Assembly: GCA_964019165.1 (NCBI GenBank)
Contig: OZ025280.1
Coordinates: 11,588,428-11,652,427, forward strand
Length of the DNA: 64,000 bases
DNA from: Mastigias papua
Taxonomy: Eukaryota > Cnidaria > Scyphozoa > Rhizostomeae > Mastigiidae
Direction of reading: 5' to 3'
Notes under the pieces: model-generated
Seen by the model: the letters and a program-made list of their open reading frames with translations, nothing else
Told to the model about the DNA's origin: nothing
The model's database searches: none
Shown here: piece by piece, positions 42,487-53,420 of the stretch
How positions within the stretch are numbered: the stretch's first letter is position 1
Layout of the letters: each line of letters starts with the position of its first letter
Program-made: the position numbers and the translations under genes

Positions 42487-42779
42487 CAATCGTTGCCAAA
42501 AGTAGTTGGAACACAACACATTTCTGAGATTAAACAGCATGATACTGACACAACTAGTGCTCATACTAAACAGGCCGTGTAAGTGATTTAAAGCCCCCTC
42601 CCCCCCAGAACAATGTTGAATTCTATAGATAAGACGTTGCTACGCGTCAAACCGATCGATTTCTACTAGACACCAAGTGTATACGACAGTAACACAACAG
42701 TGTACGGGGGAGGGGGGAAGCTAGGTATTGAAAAGTGTGAAAAATCTGCAAGTCGTTCCAACAATTTTGGCAACGATTG
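42487..42779 (+). repeat. 293-bp terminal repeat, right copy
   Basis: This is a direct repeat of 37302-37594, same length and orientation, with about 8 substitutions. It is entered from the inside by TTTTCAGA, while the left copy is left by TCTGAAGA: a short inverted match at the inner junctions. Confidence 0.9.
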
Positions 42780-43032
42780 TATGTTTATGGATCAGACTTG
42801 AGTGTGTACCCCTGTGGACAGGATTAGTGGTCACCTATATGATAAGAGAACCACTGATACCTGCCAATTCATGTGCTATATTGTATCTGGTATAACATCT
42901 TAAAAGTATTTCCAACACTCCTTAAGTTAGAGTTGAGTGAAGCAGGAGACAATATGTCATGTAGTTTCATTAGTGCCTCATTGTAGAGAGCGTTTTAAAC
43001 AATTCTGTGCAATCAACAAGTCGTATAATAGA

Positions 43033-43579
43033 GACTAGCTTACTACTGATAGCCCGCTACACGCGGGCTTCCCTAGCCCAGTTCAAAAGTTGCATATTAG
43101 CCTTGGAAAGACTAACGCTGTGCCCCCATAAAAGTTGCTTGGTCTGGTCGCATAGGATGACGAGAAGGTGACGTCATGGGCCTCTGCGATGGAGCACATG
43201 ATTTTCGGCCTTCCATTGTGCAAAAATCAAAGAAAAGTGCGAGAAACAAGTGTGTAAAAAATGCTCGGATACCTGCGCTAGGCTACGGGGCTTCTTGATT
43301 TTCTTCCTTTCCCTTTACTGCCCCGTAGCCTAGCGCAGGTATCCGAGCATTTTTTGCACACTTGTTTCTCGCACTTGTCTTTGATTTTGGCACAATGCAA
43401 GGCCGGAAGTCACGTGCTCCATCGCAGAGGCCCATGACGTCACCTTCTCGTCATCCTATGCAACCAGAACAAGCAACTGTCATGGGGGCACAGCGTTAGT
43501 CTCTCCAAGGCTAATATGCACCTTTTGAACTGGGGCTAGGGAAGCCCGCGTGTAGCGGGCTATCAGTAGTAAGCTAGTC
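43033..43579. repeat. Foldback element FB5
   Basis: This 547-base hairpin mirrors FB2, from GACTAGCTTACTACTGATAG to its inverse. Both arms keep TGACGTCA. The left E-box has become CACATG, while the right is CACGTG. The loop is TTCTTGATTTTCTTCC. It is the outer edge of the inverted duplication. Confidence 0.92.
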
Positions 43580-43647
43580 TATTGCTAACATGTCTATAAA
43601 CTCTATTGTCCTGGTTGCTTTGTCCTGGCTAATACATATCTTACCTA

Positions 43648-44224
43648 CTAAACGACTTTTAGACAGTTACACTTTATTCCATATGTAAGAAGCTGCTGTA
43701 GCAACAGCTTATGGTCCACGGAATCGAAGGCTTTTTTGACATCCACAAAGCATACATACAGGGGGCCTTTATTATTTCTGAAATGATTTACAATTAGAGC
43801 ACGAAGAGTGAAAATATGGTCCGATGTCTGATAACCTTTTCTAAAACCTATCTGATTTTGTTCAAGGATTTCAAATTGAGAAATGATGTTATTTACTCTT
43901 TCAAGCAAAACACCCAAGAAAAACTCCAAAAATACTTAATAATGTAATGCCCCTGTACTTATTCAGATTTGCTTCATCTCCCCCTTTAAAAAGAACTACA
44001 ATTATTCCCACAGACCACTTCTCAGGGGATTGTCCAGATTGTAGTAGTTTGTTAACAAGTTTAGTAAACACAAGCATGAAATTGTCATTTGCAAGGTTTA
44101 AAAGCTCAGCAGACAACATATCAAGCCCAGACGCTCTTCCGTTTTTGAGCTTGTTAGCCATCAGTTTGACTTCCTCTGAAGTAATATCATGATTTAAAGT
44201 TTCTTCAAGTAGGTTTTGTGTCAT
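43648..44224 (-). pseudogene. Non-LTR retrotransposon reverse transcriptase fragment
   Basis: The first frame (44224-43901) reads KLKNGRASGLDMLSAELL then NLNKYRGITLLS, the fingers region of LINE reverse transcriptases. A frameshift near 43910-43930 leads to the second frame (43929-43648) with QNQIGFRKGYQTSDHIFTLR and VCFVDVKKAFDSVDH, which holds the first catalytic Asp. The YADD motif and downstream parts are absent, so it is a broken fragment. The clade cannot be fixed from this piece. Confidence 0.85.
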
Positions 44225-44499
44225 CGTGTCAATAGAAGGAGCCAGACTCTAATGATTATTGTTATGTCTGTCCCTGCTATCTTCAGAGCTTAGAAGGGTA
44301 CTGAAATAATTTGATAAATGGTTATTAGAAAAGTTTAGACTCTGTTTTTCGTTTCTGTTTTTCAACGTTTTCCAGAAAACTTTATCTCAGTTCATCTTTA
44401 TTTCACTTTATCTCAGTTTCACGAGTTTCTACAGTAATATGGAGGCTCCGGAGGTGCTAGATATCTAAATGTTCTGCACTGGCACAATATACTTCAGCC

Positions 44500-44640
44500 A
44501 TGGACAATCTGTTCCCTGATCCCTGAACAATGGCTTGTGGTCCCTTGTTCCTTTATAATTTTTGCAATTTTCCCCTGTTCCCTTGATAGATTTGGCATTT
44601 TCCCCTGTTCCCTGGAACCCCTAAATGGGCCTCATTGGTA
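44500..44640 (+). repeat. Dispersed repeat with CCCTTGTTCCCT motifs, copy 2
   Basis: Tandem-like TCCCCTGTTCCCTTGATAG and TCCCCTGTTCCCTGGAACC occur here, ending GGGCCTC. It matches 16045-16160 and abuts gypsy integrase remnants. Confidence 0.5.
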
Positions 44641-44970
44641 TATTTGATGCATTAAAGTACTGTCAAAGTTGCGATCTTGGTCAGAACGAAGGACTGTTGG
44701 GGGCCCAAATCGGGAAACACACTAGATGCAAGTATGTGGGCTACCGTAGATGCTTTCTGGTCTTTTGTAGGGAATGCTTCACACCATTTTGTAAATGGTC
44801 CATAAGCATAAGGATATGCTTGCTTCCCCTTGCGGTTTCCTTTATTGGGCCCATATAGTCCATATCCCAAAAGACGAAAGGTTCACTTACTTGGATTTGT
44901 CTTAAGGGGGCCTTTATCAGCTTCCGGTCATCTTTTGTCTGGCTATACTCGGCACATTTTTGAATAAAAG
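44640..44970 (-). pseudogene. Older gypsy element (gypsy-2), integrase core fragment
   Basis: The minus strand reads FIQKCAEYSQTKDDRKLIKA, then FWDMDYMGPIKETARGSKH, the start of a Ty3/gypsy integrase core. Shifted frames continue with FTKWCEAFPTKDQKASTVAH and VFPDLGPQ. The zinc-finger half of the same protein is at 49485-49676; it is separated by the younger gypsy-1 insertion. Several frameshifts are present. Confidence 0.8.
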
Positions 44971-45093
44971 TATAGTGTTCTCGTATTCAAATGCTTCTCT
45001 GATTGCTACTCTAATACTCTAATCTCAAAATGCTACCATACGATTAATATATGCTAAATTTCACGTGGTAAATTACTACATGTCAACACTAAA
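44971..45093 (-). repeat. 3' LTR of gypsy-1
   Basis: This is the left-hand copy of the LTR, downstream in the element's sense. It shares ACTCTAATACTCTAATCTC and CATGTCAACACTAAA with the right-hand copy. Confidence 0.88.
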
Positions 45094-45449
45094 TCTCTCC
45101 CTTGCTTTAAATGAATTGTCCACTTATCTAAATCAATAGTAAGTCCATAAAATTAACTATGATGTATGATATGTTTGAAATAAACTACAAAACTTCTGAT
45201 ACGATTGAAAACAAAACACAAATACACGTGCAAACAGAACTGTTATATATATATAAGATAAAACATGAATATAGTTGAAAATACTTGTATGTTTTGTCCA
45301 ATATCCAGCTTTGTAATTATGGATTATAAATGTTCTGTCCATATCTTCGAACTGGATGTCTTTCACGTCGTGGATAACGATTATTTCCTTCTGCACCTGG
45401 CACTTCATTTATTCCGGGGCAGTTCAGTTGAGATAGTCATCGTATTGGT

Positions 45450-46494
45450 TCATATCATCATTTTCATCTTTGTCACCATCAAAGAACCATGAAACTTCTT
45501 AAAAAACGATACATTTCGTGTAATGTAGTATCCATTTTGAACAATGGTATCACGACTGCCTTTCCTTTTCACGATTTTGTATGGCTTGGGGTTGTAACGT
45601 GCAGACACTTTATTTATGTTCGAATTCTTTACCAGGACGATATCACCTTCTATGAGATCGGACTCTGTTGCTAGACATTTCCGATCTGCATAAGACTTTA
45701 TCTGCTCTTTTGCATGAGTATCTCTGTCTTTCAAGTCAACACTGACATTATTGCTTACAAGTTGTGGGAGCTTTGTAGTAATTTCCCGATTACATAGTAA
45801 GTTAGCCAGTGATTTTCCTGTTGTTGCATGAGGAGTCGCTCGGTAGTTCAATAGGTATTTATAAATTGAACGTTTCCACTCCTTGCCTTCTAGATGTGCA
45901 GTCTTTATAGCTTTTGCTAGGGGTTGCATAAATCTTTCACCTTCAGCGTTACCTTGTGGCCAATAAGGTGAACTTGTTGTGTGTTTTGCGCCCAATTCCT
46001 TCATAAAGTGATAAAACTGTGTGCCAGGAAAAGGTGGTCCATTGTCACTTTTGACAACTTTAGGGAGTCCATGCATTGCGACTATACATTCTAATTTCGG
46101 AATGGTAATCTCTGCAGATGTTGATGTTATAATTTCAACTTCTGGAAAGCAACTAAAAGCATCAATCACTACCAGTAAATAATAACCACCAGGAAAAGGA
46201 CCGCAAAACTCAATGTGAACTGTATGCCATGGTCCAGGAGGTAAATCACTGATAATCAATGGTTCCGGCCGTGGAGCTGTGCTAGTTACTTGACAGGATA
46301 AACACAAATCAATGAGCTGATTTGCCATCTCATCAATGCCTGGAAACCAGACTTTTTCTCTTAGTAATTGCTTAGTTTTTACAAGACCCTGATGTCCTTC
46401 ATGGGCAATACTTAGGGTTTGCTGTCAAAGAGCAGCAGGCAGAACAATACGGGAACCTTGTAGGATAATATCACTGTTGTCACAAATAGTTAAT
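45450..46494 (-). pseudogene. gypsy-1 integrase
   Basis: The H2C2-type zinc region spans about 46440-46290 (AHEGHQGLVKTKQLL, CLSCQVTS) and includes a TGA at about 46424. The core then reads WHTVHIEFCGPFPGGYYLLV, VKSDNGPPFPG and GNAEGERFMQPLAK. The second catalytic Asp and the Glu are present, but the first position, normally Asp in HIDF, is Glu here. The C-terminal part (GDIVLVKNSNINKVSARYNP) is a standard gypsy integrase tail. The catalytic change and upstream stops imply inactivity. Confidence 0.88.
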
Positions 46495-47910
46495 TCATCT
46501 GTGACTCGATGGAAATGTTGGATCTAAGGATTTCCAGAGACCACTTTTAATCAACGTAGCGAGATGTTGCATAGTTGCATCAGCTTTTGTAGCCTGTTGT
46601 ATTTGTGACAAAGTCATTGCCCGAGGAACTGCATGCTCAGTAAGAAACTTTAAATATGCTGTTGTTATGGTCTGACAATCTTGATTTAAAGATGCTTGAT
46701 TTAAGCTATGATGTCGTGATAAGAAATCAGAAGGATTTTCCATACCTTTAATGTATCTGATGTCAAACTCAAAATCTTGAATTCGTAGGTTCCATCGCTT
46801 AATTCGTGCAGGGGGCTTTGACATCAAATTGTTTAAGATCAGTTCTACTGGTTTGCAATCTGTTACAAGAGTAAAATGTCCACCAAATAGATACAAATAT
46901 AGCCGTTCCATGGCCCAAACAATGGCCAATGCTTCTCGTTCAGTTTGGGACTATTTCTGTTCAACAGGTGTGAGTGCACAACTAATGTAGGCAACAATTC
47001 TACGATTATCTTCACCAGGAGACTGTTGTGATAAGATTGCAGATAGGCCTGTGGGAGAGGCGTCAGTAATGAGCTCTGTATTCTTGTGCTTATCAAAATA
47101 ATCCATCACTGTATCACTGGTGAGAGCTGCCTTTGTTGCTTGAAAAGCTTGCTCTTGCCGATGTGTCCAGCAAAACACTGTATTCTTCTTCGTTAGTGTG
47201 TGAAGAGGTTCAGTCAAATCACTAAAATTTGGAATAAATTTTGAGCAATTAGTAGCTAACCCGAGGAAACTGCGTACGTCCTTGCAACTTGTCGGTGGGG
47301 GAGCATCATGAACTACAGCAACTTTGATAGGATCTGGTGATATACCCTCTGAGGAAAATACAAATCCAAAAAATGGTAGTTTGTCTTGAATGAATAAGCA
47401 CTTCTGTTTAGTCAAGGTCAAACCTTTGTCCGATAATCTGTGAAAGACAGAATGTAGCGTGTTATCATGCTCAGTCTGTGTGGCACCATACACGAGTACA
47501 TCGTCGCTAATGGTAATGACATTGGGAATATCTCGAAGCTGTTCTTGAATAACATGCTGAAAGATTTCACTTGCTGAATAAGTTCCAAAATTGAGCTTCC
47601 TGTAGCGCCGTAATCCCTGATGTGTAGCGAATGTGGTGATATAACAACTTTCAGGAGCGAGGGTTAATTGGTGATAACCAGCTCTTAAGTCTAATGTTGA
47701 AAAAACTTTCGCGCCATTCATGGAATGAATCAAATCATCTATTGTGGGTGTAGGATGGCGCTCTCTGCGGATAGCTTTATTCGCCATACGCATGTCAACA
47801 CATAACCGCACACCACCATCTTTCTTGGGTACAATGACAAGTGGTGAGACAAATGGGGTCGGTCCGTCGACTTTTTCGATAATCCCATGCTGTTCTAACG
47901 CCACAAGTTC
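46495..47910 (-). pseudogene. gypsy-1 reverse transcriptase and RNase H
   Basis: The frame follows a TAA (47913-47911) that splits VEKVE from ELVALEQHGIIE. Reverse transcriptase motifs are VSPLVIVPKKDGGVRLCVDM, FSTLDLRAGYHQL and NVITISDDVLVYG. The ISDD form of the active site is normal in this gypsy group. A TAG at 46953-46951 falls where SQTEREALAIVWAME is usually preceded by Tyr. RNase H shows TDCKPVELIL and NPSDFLSRH. The domain order and lengths are complete, with only point stops. Confidence 0.9.
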
Positions 47911-49326
47911 TTACTCAACCTTTTCGCGTAAATGAAAAGGAATTCTCCTAGCTGGTTGTACAACAGGGGTAACTGAGCTATCAATATGTAGGTGAACTTC
48001 ATAGTCTGTCAACACGCCAACACCATCAAAAATACGGGGAAATTCTGCAATGAGTTGCTTATAAACAGGTTTATCCTCGGCTTCCATGTGATTGATATGC
48101 ACTTGTATTAAGCAAAGTGCCTTTGCAGAATTGTAACTGAGGAGACAACCGTACTGTCCTTTAATGACATGAACAGTAGTTGGGTGAAAGGTCTGATTGC
48201 TCTCCAGGGTAGCAGCAAAGTTTCCCAAGATAGGAAGCTGGGTGGATGCACCATACGCAAAAATACGGGTTGTTGAACGTTGGAGGGAAACTCTATGCTT
48301 CAAACGATCGACAGTAGGTTCATCAGTGATATCTAGGGATGCACCGGTGTCAACGGTCATAGAGATGGGCATATCATTGAGTTTCACTGTAACAAGTGGC
48401 GTTTTATTTGCATCTGTCACTTGAACTGTAAAAAGATATTCCTCTTCCGCACAGGTAGTGTAACAGACATTAGTGGAAGGTGGTGCATCTGCAGATACTT
48501 GCTTGACGGCTTGTCGTGGGGGGCGAGAGAAAGAGCGTTTGCTACTACGACATACCAATGCAAAATGATTAGCCTTGCCGCATGCGTTACAACGTTTACC
48601 TTTGGCGGGGCAGGGACGAGAACGATGAGGCCAGTATCCACCACAATGATTACAACGATTGTGAGGTGATCGTGTTGTAGGCGGGCGGGACTGTGAGAGT
48701 TGTTTGTGGTGAGGCGCAGAGTGATGTTTGGATGAAATGGCTTGCGCTTGGTTGTCGGATATTGGCGGAGTTTGTAGGGAGGTCTCCATACCAGCAGCAT
48801 GAACTTCGCTTGACTCAAATGCACGGGCTTTCGCCAACAGCTGAGATAACGTAACATCCACTTTGACGAAGGTGTAACGATGTAATCCTTTTGAAGAGCA
48901 GTTTTGAATGAGGACAGATTTGATTTCTTTATACACATCAACAAAATCACAGGTGGAGGCAGGTTTGTGCAACCTGGTAACGTACTGGTCCACTGTCTCA
49001 TCAGAACGTTGAGATTCCTTGCGAAATGTAAAGATCTCAAAATCGACATCCTTTAAAGGCGTAAAATAAGCATCTAGTTTCTGCATAGTTATAGTATAAT
49101 TGGCTGCATCAACAGTATCAGGTAATGTATCAAACATATCCTGTATAGCCGGTCCAGATTGATAAAGTAGTAGAGCACGCTTTCACGTTGGATCGCTAAT
49201 TCCAAGAGCAGCGATATATGTCTCAAAGCGCCGTTTCCATAATTTCCAACGTGGGCCGATCAAAGACGGGTCGGAATATGGATCGAAAAACGTTAAAGGA
49301 GACAAATCAATCGAACTAGTAGTCAT
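47911..49326 (-). pseudogene. gypsy-1 Gag and protease
   Basis: An ATG at 49326 (MTTSSIDLSPLTFFDPY) opens Gag, which is broken once by TGA at 49185-49183 and resumes in frame. The retrotransposon Gag core (TIAALGISDP-like region, then DQYVTRLHKPASTC) is followed by cysteine knuckles (CNHCGGYWP, CNACGKANHFALVC) that bind RNA. The aspartic protease has MTVDTGASLDI. The frame ends at the TAA before reverse transcriptase. Gag and Pol seem to have been one frame. Confidence 0.88.
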
Positions 49327-49361
49327 CGCTGGGTTTTCAGTACCAAATACTCGTCACCATT

Positions 49362-49484
49362 TATAGTGTTCTCTTATTCAAATACTTCTCTGATTGCTAC
49401 TCTAATACTCTAATCTCAAAATGCTACCATACGATTGATATATGCTAAATGTCACGTAGTAAATTACTACATGTCAACACTAAA
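49362..49484 (-). repeat. 5' LTR of gypsy-1
   Basis: This is the right-hand LTR copy, upstream in the element's sense, next to the Gag start. It carries any promoter; no clear TATA box is seen. Confidence 0.88.
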
Positions 49485-50281
49485 CCAAGCTTTCTTGGAT
49501 TCTTGCATGTTGGGCCAAAAGAACCTCTCCCTAGCTCGTGAAATGGTGTGAGTGATGCCTAAGTGACCTCCAGATGGGCTACTATGCAATTTGTGAAGGA
49601 CAGTATTTATCAGACCTTGGGGAATTACAATATTATTCCGTGTAAATTGGCATTTTGGCTTAAAATATTTCATCAATAGTCCATTCTCAACAAAAAGTTC
49701 ACTCCAACAGTTCTAGTAGGCATATAGCTGGTTGTTACTTTTCCATACAAATGTGGGGAGTCGAGGGAAACCTTGCTCCTTTAATTCGATACTATTGGGG
49801 TCTGCACGCTGAGAATCAAATAAGCTTACAGCAACTAAGGAGCAACTTAGTTATGCAAGAAAGAGCAGAAGTGCTGGAGGGTGCTTGAATAGCATCAGAT
49901 TGATGGTTTAATCTAGAAAGGGCGTCGGCATTCTGATTGGCTCCCTCTGGCCTACGACTTACAGTGAAATCAACTTCCTTGAGTTTCATAATCCATTGAG
50001 CTATGCGACCCTTAGGTTCTACAGAATGAAGCCATGTAAGAGCACTATTATCAGTGATTATTTGGAATTGTCAACCAAGAATGTAGTAACGAAAATGTGC
50101 AGTTGCAACTACAGTAGCTAAGGCTTCTTTTCCCATAGTGGAATAATTCTGTTCCCGGGGGGTCAGTGTAAGCATAAGCAAGAACTCTTTCAGTGCCATC
50201 ATTGTCCAGCTGAGCTAAGACGGCCCCAAGGCCAATGGTAGAAGCATCCATTTGTAAAATAAAAGGCTGATCAAACTCATG
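49485..50281 (-). pseudogene. gypsy-2 RNase H and integrase zinc region
   Basis: The minus strand reads MDASTIGLGAVLAQLDNDGT (start of RNase H), then across a frameshift ALTWLHSVEPKGRIAQWIMK, and REFEGANQNADALSRL-like sequence near 49930. The integrase zinc finger follows with HSSPSGGHLGITHTISRARE and FFWPNMQESKKAW, and stops at the gypsy-1 LTR. The upstream end is cut by the Harbinger element at 50285. It is the middle section of one old element. Confidence 0.85.
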
Positions 50282-50284
50282 CTA

Positions 50285-50495
50285 GGCACACACGAGAGTC
50301 AAATGGCTGAGCTAAATGGCATGAGAGACATTTAGCTCAGCCATTTGACTCACGTGTGCAGCGGCTTTTAGGTGAGAATTTTGACTCACGAGTCCAATCT
50401 CAAGATGTCAAACCAGTCTGATACTTTTTGTCACTCGTGCCAATTTGCTCATCGTGTGCAGCGGTCTGAGCAATTTTGCTCACGATCTCAGCAAT
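50285..50495 (+). repeat. Left terminal inverted repeat of the Harbinger element
   Basis: It contains a perfect inner palindrome: GTCAAATGGCTGAGCTAAAT at 50299 and its inverse 20-40 bases later. More CACGTGTGCAGCGG and CATCGTGTGCAGCGG direct repeats follow. The partner is 53400-53610. Confidence 0.85.
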
Positions 50496-51062
50496 AGTAC
50501 GCATGCGCTATCCGAAAAACAACACAGGCAGATTTCGTGCATTGGCTTTTTCAAAGCCAAAGTCCAGAAATCTGGCTTTTCCTGAACTTGTTTGGACAAG
50601 AATATTTAGTTTGACTTAGAGCATTTATTTGGATTGTTTGGCTTGTTCATTTCTATAAAAGAGTCACTCTGCTATTATAATTATCAAAAGCAGTAGGTTG
50701 ATTATACTAATTCAGCGATCATTGATTATTGTTGGCTTAAATTCCCTAACTTTCTTATAGTTACCGTTTGCAAAAAGTCATTTGCACAGGTGACAACAGA
50801 AAACATTACGTGTTGTTTTGACTTTCAATAGCACGATTTCCTGTAAAATTATCTCACCTATGTGCAAAATGTCATACTTCTGACCAAAGATGATATGTAA
50901 TAATTGATATTGATAGAGTAAAAGGGGCACGTGTTTCCTTTCTTTGTTCTTTTTTGTCTGATTTGGCTTTTTCTCACACTCATTTGGCTCTGAATGCTCA
51001 GATATTCTACCAACTCTGAACACAAGAACAGCCTGATTCCATGCTTTTTGGAAGATAACAAG

Positions 51063-51530
51063 ATGTCTAAAAGTGACTATATGAGCGAGGCTATTGGTGA
51101 AGAAAAGCTTCTTGGTATCTGGCCAGAGCATCCTTGTTTGTACGACGTTAGATGCCCTTCATTTAACGACAGAGTTAAGCGAGATGAAGCTTTTCGTGAC
51201 ATTGCCACAAAGCTGAATAAAAGTGGTAGGTTACATATGTACAGTTATATAAAAACCTTCATGCCATAAAAAATGGCCAATCAAATTCATGTTTTATCGT
51301 TATTTATTGCTATCTTACCCTGAATAAGACCTTTTCTTATCGTATAAATTGTTAGATGACTGGGTGAGATCACAGATTATAACCTTAAGAAATAAATATA
51401 CAAAAGTAAAAGAGCCTCCAAAGAGTGGAAGTGCCTACAAGGCTAACAAGAAGAACTCATGGCTTATTGAGAAAATGCAATTCTTGGTACCATATGTGGC
51501 TACAAGAGCTTCTACGTCCAACTTAGAGGT
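51063..51530 (+). CDS. MADF-domain DNA-binding protein of the Harbinger element, two exons
   Basis: Exon 1 (51063-51225) begins MSKSDYMSEAIGEEKLLGIW and continues HPCLYDVRCPSFNDRVKRDE. A donor G|GTAGGT and acceptor TTGTTAG bound a 130-base intron. Exon 2 (51356-51530) gives DDWVRSQIITLRNKYTKVKE and then WLIEKMQFLVPYVATRAS, ending at donor GAG|GTTAGA. Together they match the MADF/Myb-SANT fold (W/HP.LYD, three helices, LR..Y). In Harbinger elements this partner carries the transposase to the nucleus and binds the ends. It looks intact over this range; the C-terminus is not found. Confidence 0.75.
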
Positions 51531-51991
51531 TAGATTTCCTTAATAGTTTTGGATATTTCATGTTCCATTAGAGTAGTTCTTCTTTACAGAGATAGATATA
51601 GCCATATATCTTGCAAATGAGCTATTTTTAATCAATGAGTGTAATGATGATTTCTTGCAATGGTTGTATTGAATTTTTCACTATTTCTACTTTTTGGTCT
51701 ATGATTAATGAGTCTCAGGTATGAGAAACATGTTCATTGATTATAATGAAAAGTCTAGATCATTTTCTCCTGCCATGAAACTGACCCTATATTTGAAGAA
51801 AAATAATCAGTTAGAAAGTGTCTTTGCTCCTTGGCATTTCTACTAGGATTTCTGCCTAATCCAGAAGTTAGACCAGATAAAGGGGGGTCACTTCTCCATG
51901 CACCATTTGCTGTTACACAGTTCTCCAAATCTTCAGAATCACAGATGCTTGTGTAGCTTTTACTGTTCTCAACCACAAGATTATGAAGGCA

Positions 51992-53420
51992 TTATGTAGC
52001 CAAGACCATGTCTGTCACTTTGTCTGGACGTAAATTAATTTTTGAGTGAAAAACACGAAATCTGTTTGCAAGAATGCCAAAGGCATTCTCCACCACTCTT
52101 CTTCCCCTTGACAGCCGATAGTTGACAATTCTTTTTTCTCTATCCATGTTCTTGTATGGGTATGGCTTCAACAGTGTTACAGTCATGGGAAAGGCATCAT
52201 CTCCAATCAGGTGATAATGAATCATATCCTCTCCCAAAAGGCAGGGTGATGGAATATCGAGAGTGTTGTTATCCAGAGCACCTTTTAGCGTGGAAGAACT
52301 AAACACTCCGGCATCACCTACATGTCCAGCAGAACCAACATCTACATAAAGAAACTTATAGTTGGCATCCACTACTGCAAGTAGTAAAACACTGAAGAAG
52401 TGCTTATATTTACAGAAATTAATTTTGCAAAAAAGAGTATTTTACCCTCAAGAATGTTTCTTTAAGTGAGGAATACAATGCTTTGCATGTCTCTTCAACA
52501 ATTCCAGAAACTGTTCGTTCACCAACTCAATATAAAAATGAAAGGCTGCAAAAGATTTCACCTAAAGTTAAAATCACAGTCAATCATAGTTAATCATCGA
52601 TATATACAAAATAGGCCTATACAGCCTATACAGATGTGAATCAAATTTCCCTGATTTATCCATGGGAAGAACCCATTGACAGAGCACCCTCTTTACCCAA
52701 TACCCTTATTATGATTATTTACAAAAACATCCAAGGAACTATGTAGCTTACTTGTTATCACGTAAGACAAAGGCAAGGTCATGCGGTAGCAAATAGAACT
52801 AATAGTTAGTATGTACGCAGAAAGCTGCTATAGCACTACAAAATAATAATGGTTCAAGTTATTGATAATAAATGAAAAACTATATTATGAAAACCACTCT
52901 TGTTATTCAGCTTTCTCTATCCGTTTTACTTAATAACCTAAAGATAGTTTACTTCATGGTTACCTGGGGCAAGAAATCTCAAAGTGATGGACAAGCGTTC
53001 TCCAGCACTTATGGACTGTCTCATATTCGTGTTCTCCTTGCAAATTATTGGCCCCACTTTCGCTAAAACATCGTCAAATTCCTTTTGATCTAAGCGATGG
53101 AACTGGCAGAAGTTTGCAGGGTCTTCACAATCTAGCTCTCGAAGGAGATTTGAAAACACTCCCTGCGACGTACGTCTCAGGATCCATGGCCTAGTCCAAA
53201 TTTTCCTAGCACTAGCTCTCAACAGACGGTAGTGGCGACGCCTAAGTAGCAACGTCAGCAAAAGAACGTTTTCTTCACATTCTGCTTCCCGAAGATGAGG
53301 ATGATGAGTGATCTGCCATTTTGACATATTTTGAAATATGTCTGACATAAGCTTTTCGCACGCTTTCCTACTGTTGTGATTCGGATAGTGCATGTGTATT
53401 ATTAGTGGGATCGTGAGCAA
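51992..53420 (-). pseudogene. Harbinger DDE nuclease, split and partly deleted
   Basis: The first exon (from about 53300 to 52965) reads KIWTRPWILRRTSQGVFSNL, FHRLDQKEFDDVLAKVGPII and GERLSITLRFLAPG, the N-terminal part. It ends at donor CAG|GTAACC. Near 52560-52445 a second piece, VGERTVSGIVEETCKALYSS, is preceded by TGA where Harbinger proteins have FRIG, consistent with CGA to TGA. The last piece (52410-51992) has YKFLYVDVGSAGHVGD (second Asp) and VENAFGILANRFRVFHSKI (Glu). The segment with the first catalytic Asp (DGKH region) is not found, so the enzyme is inactive. Confidence 0.85.

Larger units (their letters stand above)
37302..42779. mobile_element. Tc1/mariner-type element carrying a transposase and a rolling-circle Rep
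   Basis: The element spans 5478 bases between duplicated TA dinucleotides (37300-37301, 42780-42781). The empty site is seen in the inverted arm near 26365-26370. The termini are CAATCGTTGCCAAAA and its inverse. It contains a Tc1-like DD34E transposase (plus strand) and an HUH-S3H Rep (minus strand), with their coding regions convergent. The first and last 293 bases are direct repeats of each other, so it does not have the usual simple Tc1 structure. TA duplication and the transposase support cut-and-paste insertion; the Rep suggests a circular or rolling-circle phase. Both genes carry one frame disruption, so this copy is probably inactive. Confidence 0.88.
36413..43579 (-). repeat. Right arm of the 18-kb inverted duplication, split by an insertion
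   Basis: 36413-37301 and 42780-43579 together are the inverse of 25581-27265. The two parts are separated by the 5.48-kb element at 37302-42779. Joining them across the duplicated TA restores the sequence found in the left arm (ACACCTATGTTTATG). This fixes the insertion point and shows that the duplication came first. Confidence 0.88.
44971..49484 (-). mobile_element. Ty3/gypsy retrotransposon (gypsy-1) with short LTRs
   Basis: Two direct repeats of about 120 bases (44971-45093, 49362-49484) share TAGTGTTCTC...AACACTA ends and differ at about five positions, roughly 4 percent. Between them lies one minus-strand gag-pol with Gag, protease, reverse transcriptase, RNase H and integrase in the Ty3/gypsy order. 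It has inserted into the integrase gene of gypsy-2. A target duplication is not clear. At least five in-frame stops make it non-autonomous. A TGGTGACGAG just after the 5' LTR fits a tRNA primer site. Confidence 0.92.

Noticed and set aside
37302..42779. Helitron or CRESS nonanucleotide origin in the Rep element
   Set aside because: The helicase is superfamily 3, not Pif1-type; ends are TA-duplicating inverted repeats without a CTRR hairpin end; no TANTATTAC stem-loop was found.
47500..47530. Loss of the reverse transcriptase active site (ISDD, not YxDD)
   Set aside because: The NISDD/TISDD form is usual in this group of gypsy elements, so it is not a defect.
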